From positions 19,916,001 through 19,980,000 of the forward strand of contig NC_091111.1 of the NCBI RefSeq assembly GCF_024713975.1: a stretch of DNA of 64,000 nucleotides, written 5' to 3'. Position numbers and translations under genes: made by a program. Numbering within the stretch: position 1 is the first letter of the stretch; the number at the start of each line of letters is the position of its first letter. The DNA is from Paralichthys olivaceus (lineage: Eukaryota > Chordata > Actinopteri > Pleuronectiformes > Paralichthyidae). Under the pieces are notes generated by a model. The model was not told where the DNA came from. It saw only the letters and a program-made list of their open reading frames with translations, and did not search any database. This document shows, one piece after another, positions 1 through 13,845 of the stretch.

Positions 1-460
1 ACAAGCACCATATGTGGCTGCTGAACTCTCAGCTGAAGAACTTGTGATCACACCGCGGCTGACTGACGGGTCTTTTAATAAATGTGATAGACTGCCAGAG
101 AAGTCTGAGCGTATTTGAAAACTCAGAAGCAAAATACGTCTGAGATTTGAATCACGATCAGCTGAGGAATTTAAAATGACGCGTGTCACGGCTTCTTAAG
201 GTTTTAGCCTGGAGGAATATTCGACAGCCATATGGTGGCACAGACACACGCACATGATATTTTGTAGCCGGAAGAAATCCAGTAGCTTTTATGTGAATAA
301 TTAAAATGTGGTTTTAATTATTGTGTTGTACGCTTTGAACCTGACTCAGTGTGTGATCAGAAAACAATCACACTTCACACTATGTCTGTGTTGTCACCTG
401 TAGTTAAGAAGCTGGTGCAGGTTTACTTACATCATGTATCAGTCCGTCATCTCTGAGCGG

Positions 461-1003
461 TGACTTCAAATATAACTTCAAATATGACTTCAAATATAAC
501 TTTAACTTCAAATATAACTTTAACTATAACTTTAAATATGACTTCAAATATAACTTCAAATATAACTTTAAATATGACTTCAAATAACTTTAACTATAAC
601 TTTAAATATGACTTCAAATATAACTTTAAATATAACTTTAAATATGACTTCAAATATAACTTTAAATATGACTTCAAATATAACTTTAAATATGACTTCA
701 AATATAACTTTAAATATAACTTTAAATAACTTCAAATATAACTTTAAATATGACTTCAAATATAACTTTAAATATGACTTCAAATATAACTTTAAATATA
801 ACTTTAAATAACTTCAAATATAACTTTAAATATGACTTCAAATATAACTTTAACTATAACTTTAAATATGACTTCAAATATAACTTTAACTTCAAATATA
901 ACTTTAAATATGACTTCAAATATAACTTTAACTATAACTTTAAATATGACTTCAAATATAACTTCAAATATAACTTTAACTTCAAATATAACTTTAAATA
1001 AAA
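461..1003. repeat. 12-bp minisatellite in the last mei4 intron
   Basis: Tandem array of about 45 units alternating between ACTTCAAATATA, ACTTTAAATATG and ACTTTAACTATA. It ends about 200 bp before the mei4 terminal exon and so lies in its upstream intron. The unit length is a multiple of 3 and the units lack stops in some frames, which makes several overlapping open frames on both strands; these are repeat artefacts, not genes. Confidence 0.95.
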
Positions 1004-1202
1004 CTTTATTTTAGTTTGCAGTGTGAAAACAATTTTTGGATAGTTTGGACTTTTGGACTTTTGGATGTTACCATGGCAACGAGATGAAGCGCTCCATTCA
1101 TTTCCTCCGTTCAAACAGAAAGAACACTTTACTCGAGTGTCCAGTTTCCAAAATGGAGCTGATGATTATCCGTGTGTCATGTCGCCTCTTTTCTCTCCAC
1201 AG

Positions 1203-1448
1203 GGGGAGGAGCGCTCCGGGCTGGACCAGTTCCCTGTGGACCAGTATCACAACTCCTGCCACCTGTTCTGGATCCTGGAGCAGCTCCTGCGGGAATCAAA
1301 GGTACCGTTCAGGGTGGAGATGGGGTCGGAGCAGACGGGCTTCCTGAGTCACCTGGAGCAGCATCTCTTTCTGTTGTCAGATGAGTTTCCCTTATTTTCC
1401 ATCTACATGTGGAGGATAGGAAGTCTCATCACTTCTTCACACAGTTAA
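1203..1448 (+). CDS. mei4: MEI4 meiotic double-strand-break protein, terminal coding exon (partial gene)
   Basis: MEI4 forms the REC114-MEI4-IHO1 axis complex needed for SPO11 double-strand breaks in meiosis (family knowledge). The exon follows a pyrimidine-rich acceptor, TTCTCTCCACAG, and reads in phase 0 for 81 residues to a TAA at 1446-1448. It contains NSCHLFWILEQLL, then LSDEFPLFSIYMWRIGSLI, which matches the conserved C-terminus of vertebrate MEI4 (FYLFWVLEQLL ... LSDAFPLFTFYLWRVG). Upstream exons are outside the window. An ATG-initiated open frame begins earlier at 1053 in the same frame, but the segment before 1203 does not resemble MEI4 and the splice acceptor decides the start. The gene call rests on recalled similarity of this one exon. 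Confidence 0.82.
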   Translation, partial: GEERSGLDQFPVDQYHNSCHLFWILEQLLRESKVPFRVEMGSEQTGFLSHLEQHLFLLSDEFPLFSIYMWRIGSLITSSHS

Positions 1449-1930
1449 GACCCCCCCCTCTCACACGAGCCACATTCAAAGGCTCGGTTTCAAAGCTCAC
1501 CTCTAAGAAATGAGTGGTTTGAAACGAGACGAATCCTCGAATCGGAATTCAGGGAACACTGATGTGACGAGATGGACTAGGGAGGAATATTGTCAAGGAA
1601 ATGTAACCTTCAAATCTTATCAAAGGATGAATGTGTTGATATAAATCCCATAAAGAGAGTTTATCCTTCTAGTCACTGTTTCATCAATTCAACATTTCCA
1701 ATCTTTTGCTTCAGAAAGTACAAACAGCGGTGAAGTGATAATCTGTTCAGGACGTTTCAGGCTGGGACGAGTGACGCATGTGAAGTCGTCTCCTTGAAGA
1801 AGCAGAAGTTGGTCTTCAACAACATATTCTAGAACTATTTCAATATTTTTGCAGTAAAATACTAACGAGTGACGTGTCATCGACAACTGCACAGAAGAAG
1901 ACACAACAATAAACCTTTCACTGTTTCTGT
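1449..1930 (+). other. mei4: mei4 3' untranslated region with poly(A) signal
   Basis: Non-coding sequence after the mei4 stop. The first AATAAA downstream on the + strand is at 1908-1913, followed by a T-rich stretch, so cleavage near 1930 is plausible. The 3' end is inferred from the hexamer only. Confidence 0.55.
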
Positions 1931-3710
1931 ATTTTCATACCAGCTTTGAGTTTTGACAAATTTTCACTGAGATGAGAATTTAAACATTTTCTGCGATCCT
2001 GGTTATAGGACAGAGAAGTTAGGGTGGGGGGGCATGATTTTAAAGAGAGGAGACAAACACCTGCGGTGGAAATCATTGCCTGGCTCGTGCAATGATGGGA
2101 TTTGGAAATGGAAACACCTGTCCCCGGCTTTAATGGATTCTCTCTGCATCTGGTTTCTGAAGATCTGAGCTTGTCAGTCTTTCATCATTCCCAGTGAGTC
2201 TGTTTATTACTCACTCCTGAAGAGGCTGTCACCCTCAGCAGCAATGTTCTTTTCCCTGCTGCTTATTTAGAGTCTGAAATAATGGCCCAGGCATGAGGGC
2301 AGCGAAATAAGTTTCCTGGTACGTCATGAATTACCACCGGCTCACGAGTCCCGGCTGAGCTGATAGCCATCGCTCCTTTGTGTCTGCTTTGGGTCTGTGC
2401 CCCTCACTGTCTGTGATCTCCTCATCTTTCATATCCTGTTGAGAGCAAAGTAAGGATAGGCGGTGCTTTAAAAAATAAAAATGGACTGCTCGTACGTGCG
2501 CTGACGGTTAATGTGCCTCAGTGGAGAAGTGCATCTGTCTCGTCATGCGTGGGATTGACGGGGACGGGCGGCGTCATCAGCAGAGAACCCCACCAGGCGT
2601 CTCACTTCGTGTCGATGAGCTGTTTAACCAGTGGGGGGGGTTCACTTGAGATTAATTTCTGGATGATGAAAAATAATTAACGATAACAAGAAAAGGTTGG
2701 TAGATGCTTAATAACCCCAAATCGTTTCTGCTAAAAAACCTAAATAGATTAACGTCTTCTTCTGTCTTCCGCAGACGACAGAGTCAGACAGGATAGGTAC
2801 ATGAGAGCAATTAAGATGTTCTCAGACATGAGCTGAACTCCAAACGTGTTCCTGACGTGTTCCTGACGTGTTCCTCACATGTTCTGTAGGTTCTGTATGT
2901 GAGAACAAATGTCTGATTCAGTGTCTCTGGACATTTTCTGGATCTTCACCTGCAGCCACATCTGTGAAATGTCAGAGTGAGAAAACATCTGGAACCTTCC
3001 CAGTGAGCGAGTGGACGTGTCTCTCAGGTTTCTAACACGTGACGGACGTGAAACTGGAAGAACACAAATATCTCAGGAAAAATAAATGACCACGAGTATT
3101 TGACATTCAACAGCGGAAGGCTAAACTTTGAGAAAACTCAAACTAAACTATTCAAAATGTATTTTCCTGCAAATAGATTTAGAGGAGACAAAATGAGTGT
3201 CCAGGATTGCATTGGACCACTTGACCATGAAATACTGTAGCCGTAATGAAAAGCTTGAAATAAGCAGGGAGAACATAAATCAGCGAGGCTGTGGAGGAGC
3301 TTAGTGTGCAAAGCCTGCAGACACCGTGAGCAGATTGTGTAAATAATGCTTCACCAAGGCATATCCACGCTTTCCCCTCAGAAGAGGATGATTTACGAGC
3401 CCTGTGACTCCTTAAATCTTCACAACCTTGATTGATATGAGAATTAATTTTCCATTTGTTCGGTGGCTGCTGTTGTAGATCAGAGAGATTTTATGTGGAC
3501 GGTCCTGAAGGAGTCCATTGTTGTTAAGGTCAGCGTGATCCATGAAGGTGTGTTTTCATCATTCCGAGGTCAGACTGGTCTTTGTGAACAGGAATAACGA
3601 AGCACTGCCGAATAAAGTCAACGTGCTCTTCATCCCCCTCTTTATTTTGAAATGGTGGAAAGAAGGAGCGGAGCAGTCAAACAAACTGGAAAAAGATTTC
3701 ACTGGAGCAA
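1931..3710. other. Intergenic, no gene recognised
   Basis: Six-frame reading shows no spliced or single-exon gene that I recognise. The stretch 2040-2400 has complex, balanced sequence without repeats and could be a conserved non-coding element; that is a guess without an alignment. A G-run lies near 2632-2640. Confidence 0.6.
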
Positions 3711-4860
3711 ATGCAGCTCTGTGCCTCAGCTCTGTGCCTCAGCTCTGTGCCTCAGCTCTGTGCCTCAGCTCTGTGCCTCAGCTCTGTGTGCCTCAGCTCT
3801 GTGTGCCTCAGCTCTGTGCCTCAGCTCTGTGTGCCTCAGCTCTGTGCCTCAGCTCTATGTGCCTCAGCTCTGTGTGCCTCAGCTCTGTGCCTCAGCTCTG
3901 TGTGCCTCAGCTCTGTGTGCCTCAGCTCTGTGCCTCAGCTCTGTGCCTCAGCTCTCTGTGCCTCAGCTCTCTGTGCCTCAGCTCTGTGTGCCTCAGCTCT
4001 GTGCCTCAGCTCTGTGCCTCAGCTCTGTGCCTCAGCTCTGTGTGCCTCAGCTCTGTGCCTCAGCTCTGTGCCTCAGCTCTCTGTGCCTCAGCTCTGTGTG
4101 CCTCAGCTCTGTGTGCCTCAGCTCTATGTGCCTCAGCTCTATGTGCCTCAGCTCTGTGTGCCTCAGCTCTGTGTGCCTCAGCTCTGTGCCTCAGCTCTGT
4201 GCCTCAGCTCTGTGTGCCTCAGCTCTGTGCCTCAGCTCTGTGCCTCAGCTCTGTGTGCCTCAGCTCTGTGTGCCTCAGCTCTGTGTGCCTCAGCTCTGTG
4301 CCTCAGCTCTGTGCCTCAGCTCTGTGCCTCAGCTCTGTGCCTCAGCTCTGTGTGCCTCAGCTCTGTGTGCCTCAGCTCTGTGTGCCTCAGCTCTGTGCCT
4401 CAGCTCTGTGCCTCAGCTCTGTGCCTCAGCTCTGTGTGCCTCAGCTCTGTGTGCCTCAGCTCTGTGTGTCTCAGCTCTGTGCCTCAGCTCTGTGTGCCTC
4501 AGCTCTGTGTGCCTCAGCTCTGTGCCTCAGCTCTCTGTGCCTCAGCTCTCTGTGCCTCAGCTCTGTGCCTCAGCTCTGTGTGCCTCAGCTCTCTGTGCCT
4601 CAGCTCTCTGTGCCTCAGCTCTCTGTGCCTCAGCTCTGTGCCTCAGCTCTGTGCCTCAGCTCTGTGTGCCTCAGCTCTGTGTGCCTCAGCTCTGTGCCTC
4701 AGCTCTATGTGCCTCAGCTCTGTGCCTCAGCTCTGTGTGCCTCAGCTCTGTGTGCCTCAGCTCTGTGTGCCTCAGCTCTGTGCCTCAGCTCTGTGTGCCT
4801 CAGCTCTGTGCCTCAGCTCTGTGTGCCTCAGCTCTGTGCCTCAGCTCTGTGTGCCTCAGA
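3711..4860. repeat. 1.15-kb minisatellite, 13/15-bp unit
   Basis: About 80 copies of GCCTCAGCTCTGT with an optional extra GT, and rare TCT or ATG variants. Units of 13 and 15 bp are intermixed irregularly. No unit contains a stop codon in any forward frame, so all three + frames stay open for about 400 codons. The predicted Cys/Ala/Leu/Ser-rich peptides are the same repeat read three ways, so it is not treated as coding. Confidence 0.97.
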
Positions 4861-7800
4861 GCAAGAGAAGAGGATTAAACTTCAGCGTGTCTTTGTACGT
4901 GGGATTTAAAGGTTTTAAAGAGAGTTGAAAGATTCTGTGAAGAGTTTTCCTTTTCATCTGTAAAGACCCGGAGATTTTCTAGATGTTTGAGCTGATAAAG
5001 ATGATGAAGATGATGAAGATGGCGTCTGGAGGCTTTTAGACCTTGATTGAAAAGGAGATGCTGATCCAGATGCTCAGTCTGTGAAACTGCATCGCCGGCC
5101 TCGTTCAACAGATGTTTTGGAAATAAACTGAAACAGCTGCTCATGATTTTATTAGTGGAGAGCAATTAGCACCAGATCAGAACCTCAGAACGTCCGTTTT
5201 CAGACATGAACTGTGGTCTGAGATGTGTGTGGTGCTGATGGGTGTAGTGTGTTCTCACAAACAGCCACTCCGGATCATGTCAGGAGATATTCTAGAGTTC
5301 GGTGTAGTGTCATTCCTGTAGTTTAATGGTTCTGAGTTGAAAAGCTTCTAGTATCTATCTTCTATCTGTGCATGAAATACAAACAGCACACAGGCCGGTC
5401 TCTGCTCTGTCTCATCCCGGTGGTTTCCCTGTGAGCCTGCGGTCAGGCTGATTAATGTAATCTGGTTTAGAAAGCTGTAAATCAAGAACCGCTTTTGTTC
5501 ATTCGTCTTAATTTTCCCAGGTTTTTGCGTCACAGGGAGGCGACAGCATTATTTTCACTTCAGCCACGTTAGGCCACAGAGGAGGAAAAGATGGTGTCCA
5601 TCAATCTTAATGAAGAGAACAAGAGCTGTTCTCAGTATCACTCAACTGAGCAGCACCAGGCTGCAGGACGGATTTCTGCTCAGTGACACAGTTTTATTAT
5701 TGTGTGAACTGCAACATCTTCATCATCGTAATATTTGTATGAATATAAACCAGAGAGGCTGCAGGTCCTTGAAAAGCCTTGAAAGGTCTTAAATTCAGAT
5801 CAGATGGAATTAACAAGAAAACGTCTCTTCTCCACTCGTCCAAAGAAGAATTGTTAGTTCCGGTAGGTGCTGGTTGTATATGTAAGTCTGCCGTCTGACT
5901 GTCTGTGTGGATGGTAAAAACATTATGGACGATAGCGGTAGCTCTCTGTAGCTGCACGCTGTAAGTTCGAGATCTCGAGAGTTAATATGAGAAGAGTAGA
6001 AACTGGTTTTGTTGATGAATCATGGACAAATTAGATCAAAACTTCATATCTCGGACTGACTTCAAATTATTTTCATCAATGCAAACAATAAAAACAGGAC
6101 CGTTTTTTCCAAGTTAATCTAAAAGGATGTGAATCATCCAGGGCGGTGGGACAGGCCGGTAAATGGATGGTTTTATCTCTAACTCGGACTAATTCAACAG
6201 CCGGCGTCTGTCCTCCGGCGGTTCGAGCCCTCCAGTGGCTGATTGTAACCATCAGTAGCAGGTGCTCTCCGCTGCTCATTAATGACGCTCATTTGTCTCA
6301 AACACGAGCAGCAGCGCTGGACCTTGTGAATAACGATGCCAGCAGGGAGCAGTAACTGCACTGTGTTGACTCTGCATCCGAACCTCATTTAGACTCCGAC
6401 AAAGACTCCTGAGCTTGAGGAAAGGTAACGGTGGTTTTTCAGATAAGGACGATATCACTGTGTGTGTGTGTGTGTGTGCATATAAACAGTTGATCACTAT
6501 ATCCAGGTTCCACTGTACTTTGTTATTAACGTGCTCAAGAGAACTGAGGCCGCTCTGTTTTCTACTTTCCTTCAGATGACGTTCAGCAGTTTCATACCTC
6601 CATACATTTCCTCCAACCCTCCGACCATTATTAGATTTTTTTCCTCATTAGCAAACTGCGTCATGTTCAGATTCAATCCTCAGTATTTTTGGCCTTTGCT
6701 CTGCATGTCGACCCCTCTGGGGATTGCTTAATAATCCGTGGGAGCAGAGTGAACAGTGAGGACTCGTTCTCTCGTGTTACTGGGCTGTTTGATCTAACTT
6801 CTGTGAGACTCTACTTAATTCACTCGAGAGTGAAATTTTCATTACTCCCCTCCTGCCACGCAGCCCTTCAACACATTCAGCAAATTGTAAGTCACACTCC
6901 AGCAGGAACAGAAGCCGTTGTCTCTTCAGATTTTCTCTGATAGACTTTGTCCAGAGTGCGTCTGACACTCCCCCCCCCCCCGTCTTATGCATGTGATGTT
7001 TATTGATCACGATTCACCTGAGGGGGCAGGGCAGTCGAACAGATGAGGAAACGAGCTGAGGAAATCGAACCTCGTGACCACCAGTGAACAGGGTGTCGGT
7101 CAATATCTGTCAAACATCTAACGCAGTCTTTAGGTTGACGTCTTGCTTCTTTATATTTCTCACTGAGAATTAAAGGCACAAAGGTTTAATCATGACCTGA
7201 TTCAACATCTGTTATGGCTTCGATTTTGTCTGTTGTTTGATTAACGACATTTATATTCTGAAATCATCCAGGTTAACCCAACCGCCACCGTGCAGATAAT
7301 TAGTGGGAATCACTGGTGAACCACCCACTGCTGCACTGGCACAGTAAACAGTCGATAAAACATATGAGTAATTCAACACAAATATAAAACTGATACTTGT
7401 TGATGAGCTGCCGTTGTGTTGAAATGTCTAATTCCCTCTAAACATAGTCGTCTGCCTCCAGCCTCAGACACCTGACCACACACGGCTTATTACTACAGAG
7501 CAGAATATAAACCACTCGTTTGTGAAAACTGAAAAGAGAATAAATGTGAATCAGGGACTAAAGCCCAGTTAATCGCTTTATAATCACTCTACCAGGAAGC
7601 GGCTGCCTCACTGAATCACTTATTTTCAGGTTTAAATTTCCTTGTAAACATTTTGAGCTTGTCAGGGTTTGTCTGCTCCACGTGAAGCAGGCGGAGAGTA
7701 AAGAGCAGTGACAAGTAAAACTGTGAATAATGTATTTATTGATGCTCTGCTCAGGAAACAGGAAGTGTTTCCCATTGAAGCTGGTGGAGAGTTACCTTCA

Positions 7801-10800
7801 GATCTCTGTCATCGTGTCTCAGATTCTTTAGATTTTCCACAGCTGAAGATTTTCACGCACTAAACATCCGACTCTCTTGAGATGATGATTGTTGGCAGAG
7901 GTTATGATATTTGCTGAGCAGTTTAAATGTCGGGGGGTTTATGTTCATGCATCTTTACTCTAAAACTCAAACTCACTCTAAATGAGCACTGACCACCAGG
8001 ACTGAGTGGGAGTGGCCTCGTCTGAGGGCGTCACTGCAGCTCTGAGGCTGCTCCTCAGCCGACTAACACAGGACACGGCTTTGCAATCAAACTGTGGCCT
8101 GAGGGAATACAATAAATAATGTATAATTAAACTGATTTGCATGCTATTAGTATTCCCTGACATTGTCTGCAGTGACCCTGGAGGCTCGCGGAGCAACAAC
8201 AATGTTTGCAGACACATAAATTAAACATTGAGAATAAAAACAGCTGCTTGAGCGAGCGGCAGAGGAGCCGAGGTGTTAAGTGGGACTGCTCCTCGTGCGG
8301 GAGGAGTCAGAGAACAGGAAATCATTAGATGATGTAAAAGCACCAAAACACATTTGTTTAGTTTAGAAATAATGAAGCGCTGACAACACCATATGTTGAT
8401 TCTGTTGTTTCCGTTCATTGTTGGTTTTGTTTGTCAGACTCTGGGAAAAGAGAATTACAGCAGGAAGTGTCTTAATGATTTTATAGTCGCAGCAGATTTA
8501 TTTGTTGTAAATGTAGAATGAAGGGAAACGTTCAGTGCTGTTGTTATTACATTTTATATTTCCACCAGTGTTTGTCTGTTGATAGCAGATCCAGGAGCTT
8601 CTCGTTCCCTTTCTTTAGCAGGGAGCTGGTCAGCCTCGACCTCGGCTGAGTACGTTCTTGTTAATGTTATTTTTGATTAACTGGTAAATTGATTATTCCA
8701 TCAAATGTCAGGAAATAATGAAACATGCCAATCATCAGTTCCCTGAGCCCAATTTGAAATCTACAAATGTATTAAAATTATCTGACAACAGCCAGAAGAT
8801 ATTAATCTCTCGGTGGTTGTGATGGATTTTTATTTTACAATCGAGGACACACGGACATCATGAAGGCAGATAACATTAGTTATAATAATAATATCAGTAA
8901 AATGACTCATCATCAGTGCACGGACATGCAACGACTTTGAAAGTATTTTAGTCTAAACTTGTTTTACCAGTGTTATTTTCTTTTGAAGAAATTCTTCAGG
9001 ACAAACTGTGCAGCTCAGTTCATCTGCAAAAAAACATGTTGTGTCTTTACAAGAATTGTCCAAAATTATGAGAAAATAAAACCACGGAAAAAAATCTCCT
9101 CCTCCAGCCTCGGACGTTTCAGGCGAATCAGTAAATTCCCACGAGAAGAGAAGGTTGTTGTGTTCTTATCTGTTGCACTTTGTTGTTGGGATGATGTAGT
9201 CGGTGTATCTCTCTTCTTTTAAAGTGTAAAAAAATCCTGATCAGCATAAGAAATAAGTTGTGTTGGTTTTTAAAGTGCAGCCTGAGGCCGATCCTTCTTT
9301 CTCCAGTCGTCTTCTTTCAGCTGCTCTGTTGACTTGGTTCTTCCAGCAGCATGTACTTACCTATTAGAACAAGCACCACCCTGGAGCTCTGACGCAGAAT
9401 AAACAGTCCTGCACTAACCCTCACGCTCCATATCGAACATTCTGGAAATCAACTCCTCGATTATGATGAATGTGTCTTTAGGTCTCTGAGCTTTTTCTCA
9501 AGCTCATTACAGAATCCATCAGACTGTGACATTTCCCTCCCTACAAGCTGTCGGCTAATTGAGTCGCTTTTCTCCGAGAGTCCGTCGGTGCGTCCGGCGT
9601 GTGAAACCCCATTAGCACACAAATGTTTGTCTGAACCACACAATCGTCTCAGGTTTGTTTTCTAAACCCATTTTTAACCTGTCGGCGTTCAGGGGAACCG
9701 AGAATTCATTCATCTGATGTTTTACTCATCTTCACCGTGGAGGTTTTGTTCTCGCACCTTATTGTGCTCAGAAAGAGACAAGTTCAGTTCGGTGGATGCA
9801 GGAAGTTTCATGATTGACATTTTCACAGATTCCCCAGAGAATGATTCATGGATCTTTATAACGACGGGGTGAGAGGACTGATCTCCATGAGTGTGTGTCA
9901 TTTGGTGCAGCCTGAAGTTAAAGGGCCTCTTGGGTCTTGGTGGAGGTTTGAACTCTTACTCAGTGACATTCTGGAGTTTTTAAAGTGTTCTTTCATTTTG
10001 TAGCTTCACAGGAAGAAGAGCTCCGGCAGGGTTTAGTCAAAGACCGTTGGGGACTGAGATGGTTCCAGCGGTGCCTCGGTTATATCTGGAATCAGGAAGT
10101 GATTCCCTTCAAAGCCCAACCCGTGGTGACAGGACGTCTTTGTAGTGTGTGTGTGTGTGTGTGTGTGTCTGTGCAGCCGGTGCCTCTGAAAACACTACAG
10201 CTGTATTTATTAGAGAGGTTAAAAACTCTGTGTCAATGCTTTCCAGTCTGAGCCCTGGCTTCAAACTGCTCAATGGCCTCGGTCTCAGTAAATAATCCCG
10301 TCATGGATCGGTTGTGATTAATCTCAAACCTTTATGATCAATCGTGTGTTTCGAGATGCTGCTAATCTGACTTTCTGCACTTGTACATGAATCTCTCACT
10401 GAGAGCTCGATGAAGCATCTGACGTGTTCGTCACTCACCAGAAAAAACAATTAACCGTGAGATTGCCGATCGTCTTTGACAGCACATATCTCCTCAGCTC
10501 CAGAAGAACCATGACTGAACGTTTGCATTAGTTCCATGTCGGCTCCAGCTCGGGGTCCGCTCTTTGAGTCAGCGTGTGCTCTGCTGCCTGCTGCTCCGCC
10601 TGTGGTCCTCGTGCATGCTGTACCTCATTATGGCAGAGCTGCTTCATGTGTGTAGCATGACTAATGAGGGATGGAATAGTAGCAGTATCGCTGCGTCCAA
10701 AGGCCAGAGCTTCCTTAGCAGGAGAGGAGAGGGGGAGGGGAAATGTTTATTTCCTCTGCGACGTGGACGTTTGGTTCAGAACTTGACTTTTAACGCGTTT

Positions 10801-13443
10801 GAAGAGCCCAGTGCTCGAGTCCTGTGCTCCAGGTGGAGACTCTTTAAATGCAGCGAGCTGAGAGAAAAGCTGCTGTCGTCCTCGACGACGTCCTCCAGTT
10901 ATGTTGTTACTATGAAGAGCTGCGTTTCCACCACAGGAAGGAGGACGCTCAGTGTGTTTCCACAGCACGGACCAGCTCAAGCATCAACAGACAGAACGTT
11001 GCTGCTGGTGCTCTGACGTTCAGGGTTTTTATTTCAGCTCAGTCTTGCATCCAGTGTCTCCCTCACACCTCGTCTGTGGCCCGGAGCCCCGTGAACACAG
11101 CTGCACATGTCTACTGTCCTCTGCTGGCCGAACTTGGCGTAGCCTCGGTAGATATCGCTTTCATGCATTGAGTGCGTTTCCAGGGAAATCATCCCTGACC
11201 CGACAGCTACTGAATTCTGTGGGAAACAGTGATACCTTGTTGTTGTATAGTCTTTTTTGCATTACTGCCACCTAGAGGACTGGAATGGAAATGCTTGTTG
11301 AAGGCTTTGGTTGTTAATTCTTCATCGTGCTCATTTGCCTGATTTCACAAAGCGAACAAAACGTGAGGGTGAACAGACGAGTCCAACCAGCTCGACCAAA
11401 CTTAATGTACTGGTTCGAGTTTATGCTCCATTATGTTCATGTGATTAAACTTTTTCTCATCATCCGGGATTTTACGATTAACTGGTGTTTGCAAATAGTC
11501 CCTCGTGCATATATAAATACAAATGACCTGTTTAATTTAAAGTCGGTTTCTGGAGCCAATCTGAGAAGCTATAAATCCTGATGTGGACACGACGATGCGA
11601 CAGACAAATATATGATAACTTCAAATTTAATATTGAACTCTATCGTCCAGTTGTGAAATGAGGTCCCAGGTCCTACTGAAGAGCTGCAGCACGTTCGTGA
11701 CATGTAAAAAAACCAAGAGTCCATGATGACTTGGATTTCCTCACCCTGAATAACTTTGCATGTTGTGTCCTTTTCAATCCAAACTGCAGAGGCGAGAGAC
11801 GGAACATGAGTCTCTCTGTCTCCAAGGCAACAGGCAGTTTGAGAGGGTTCTTGTTTCAGTGTGAGTTTGTGTGAGGTCCAATAAAACAGGGCTGCTGTAA
11901 TATTTCTCTTTGGAACCCCCCCCCCCCCAACAGTTTTTCACTTGTGGAGGAACACATCATTCATATGTCATTTGCGATTAACTGGTAGGAAACTCGTTAG
12001 ATGACGTAAATTAAACTGAAGTAGTTCTGCTTGTCCCCCACATTTCTAATCCATCTGGTTTGTTATGATATCTCAAGGGGAGGAGTTCATGGACTCAAAG
12101 GTGACCTGATGAGAATGTGGAGGTCAAAGGTTGAGGTCACAGTGACCCGTCTGTGAGAGGCTCACATCAGTTGTTGGGCTCTAACACACATCAAGTTCAG
12201 AGTCAACGCACCTGATTATGTCAGCAGTCGTGCCGTTATTACATCGATGCCCTGGCCAGCATCGTGTTTACCTGCGGGGCAGCCATGTGCTGCGGACCGT
12301 CATCGAGCCCATCGCAGCCTGTCGGCGGCGGGCAGGCCGCGATCTCAGCTGGGACTGATTGGCACAAATACCCACTGAGCTGCTGCACAGGGAGAAGACC
12401 TGCGTTCAGTCAGCAGCCAGGAAATTGCCGTCAATCAGAGCGTGTAGCTTCGGTGTCGATCCTAATGAGCGTCGGACTGTCACGTTGGCGGCGAGTCGCC
12501 GGCTTCTCCTGGAGGATTTCCACCGTCAGCACCCAGAGAAAGAGACAGGAGGTCTCCGAGGGCGAGTCAGGAGACGCCAACTCCTCAGTGTTTCATTACA
12601 AAGTGTTGTTCCTGAAGTCTAATGGATATAAAGGTTTATTTACTGTATTTATCACTTTGTGATACAGAAACAGCTAAATACTAATTATTGATTTCAACCA
12701 TATTCAAACATTCAAATCTTAATAATCATCTTTTGTAGATTGGATGAATCTGATTCCCTCATACGTGTCTCATGAGGCACACGCAGCCTCAGCCTCTCCC
12801 CTCGGTGAAGCAGCCTCTTAGTATTCTGTCAGTGTCTGCGGCCGGGCGTCAGGGCAGCTTCTTCTGACGAGCACCTGAACTATGAACTCCGAGCTCAATC
12901 TCTTGCCTCCTCTGCAGCTCGTCCCCCGGCCCGATGCTCAGTGAGAGACAGAGAAAAGAGAAATCCTTCTGAAGTTCACACTGGGCTTTGAAAAGTGGAG
13001 GGAATCATTAGCATGTGGGGTTTCATGTGGCAGAGCAGGCGGCTGTGGCTTTGTGTCCCCCTTAACCTTCATCAGGACGTGTGAGCCGAGGGTTCATCCT
13101 CAGGGGACCACGCACTCCGCTGGTTTCAGGGAGATTTAACTCCCATATGGATTTATGATAAAGTCTGTTTAGAGGATTTATGACACTGCTGTTGACCTCG
13201 GCTGACGAGGGTTTGTGTTTTGTCTGCATTTGTTTGGATTTTAGAAAAACTACTCAACAAGTCATTTGGAAACATTTCATAGATGAACCACCAGGGAGCG
13301 CTGAAGAGTTTAAATGTCAGTGCATGAAAGCTGTCTCTCTCTCTGACCAGCAGGGGACGACTTTGTCCTCAGGAGTTTTTGTCTCAGTCTCTAGTTTCAA
13401 GTCTTCTTCAAACAGCTGATGTTCGTTTATCAATTAAGATCAT

Positions 13444-13475
<32 letters not shown>

Positions 13476-13840
13476 CTAATGGACTCTTGTGTGAGTGTCG
13501 CACTGCATGTTAATGTTCACATGAATATTTATGAGGTTGACATTTGTGTGTGTGTGAGTGTGTGTGTGAGACATTCATTGACATGGAACATGTGTTTAGA
13601 CGACTGTGTTCTTCAGAGTTCGAGCTTCAGAATAAACTCTACAAGAAAATATTATAATTCTCCTCAACAATCGAAGTACAGCAAAGTACAGCTCAGTGAG
13701 TGGAGCTCACACGTTAACAGTCGTGTGTTTGAGTGTGAGAGAATCAACTCGGTGAATTCTCGTGAAGATAAACATGGAAACAAGACGCTCAATTCATCGA
13801 GGTCAGCAAAACGATCTAATCCATGTTTACACATCGTACG
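4861..13840. other. Gene-poor intergenic interval
   Basis: No gene recognised on either strand. Contents seen: a GT repeat at 6460-6478, a C-run at 6969-6980, a GT repeat at 10146-10168 and a C-run near 11919-11929. Open frames of 60-150 codons (for example at 10564-11016 and 12264-12662) have no recognisable domain, no matching splice structure and overlap other frames, so I treat them as chance. The block 12240-12560 is GC-richer and more complex than its surroundings and is the likeliest place for a regulatory element or decayed exon. Confidence 0.6.
13447..13474. repeat. GT dinucleotide microsatellite
   Basis: Uninterrupted TG repeat of about 14 units, followed at 13545-13568 by a shorter interrupted TG tract. 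Intergenic. Confidence 0.95.
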
Positions 13841-13845
13841 ATAGG

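Noticed and set aside
460-1014. Open frames of Asn/Lys/Phe-Tyr repeats
   Set aside because: Minisatellite artefact; overlapping on both strands.
3542-4928. Three overlapping open frames of 405-455 codons rich in Leu-Ser-Ala-Cys
   Set aside because: They are the same stop-free 13/15-bp tandem repeat read in three frames; no codon bias, splice signals or family.
6222-6236. GGTTCGAGCCC resembling a tRNA/SINE B box
   Set aside because: No matching A box at the right distance and no cloverleaf stems.
12264-12662. 132-codon open frame and an overlapping 87-codon frame
   Set aside because: Two frames overlap, no recognisable domain, no splice partners; kept only as a possible regulatory block.
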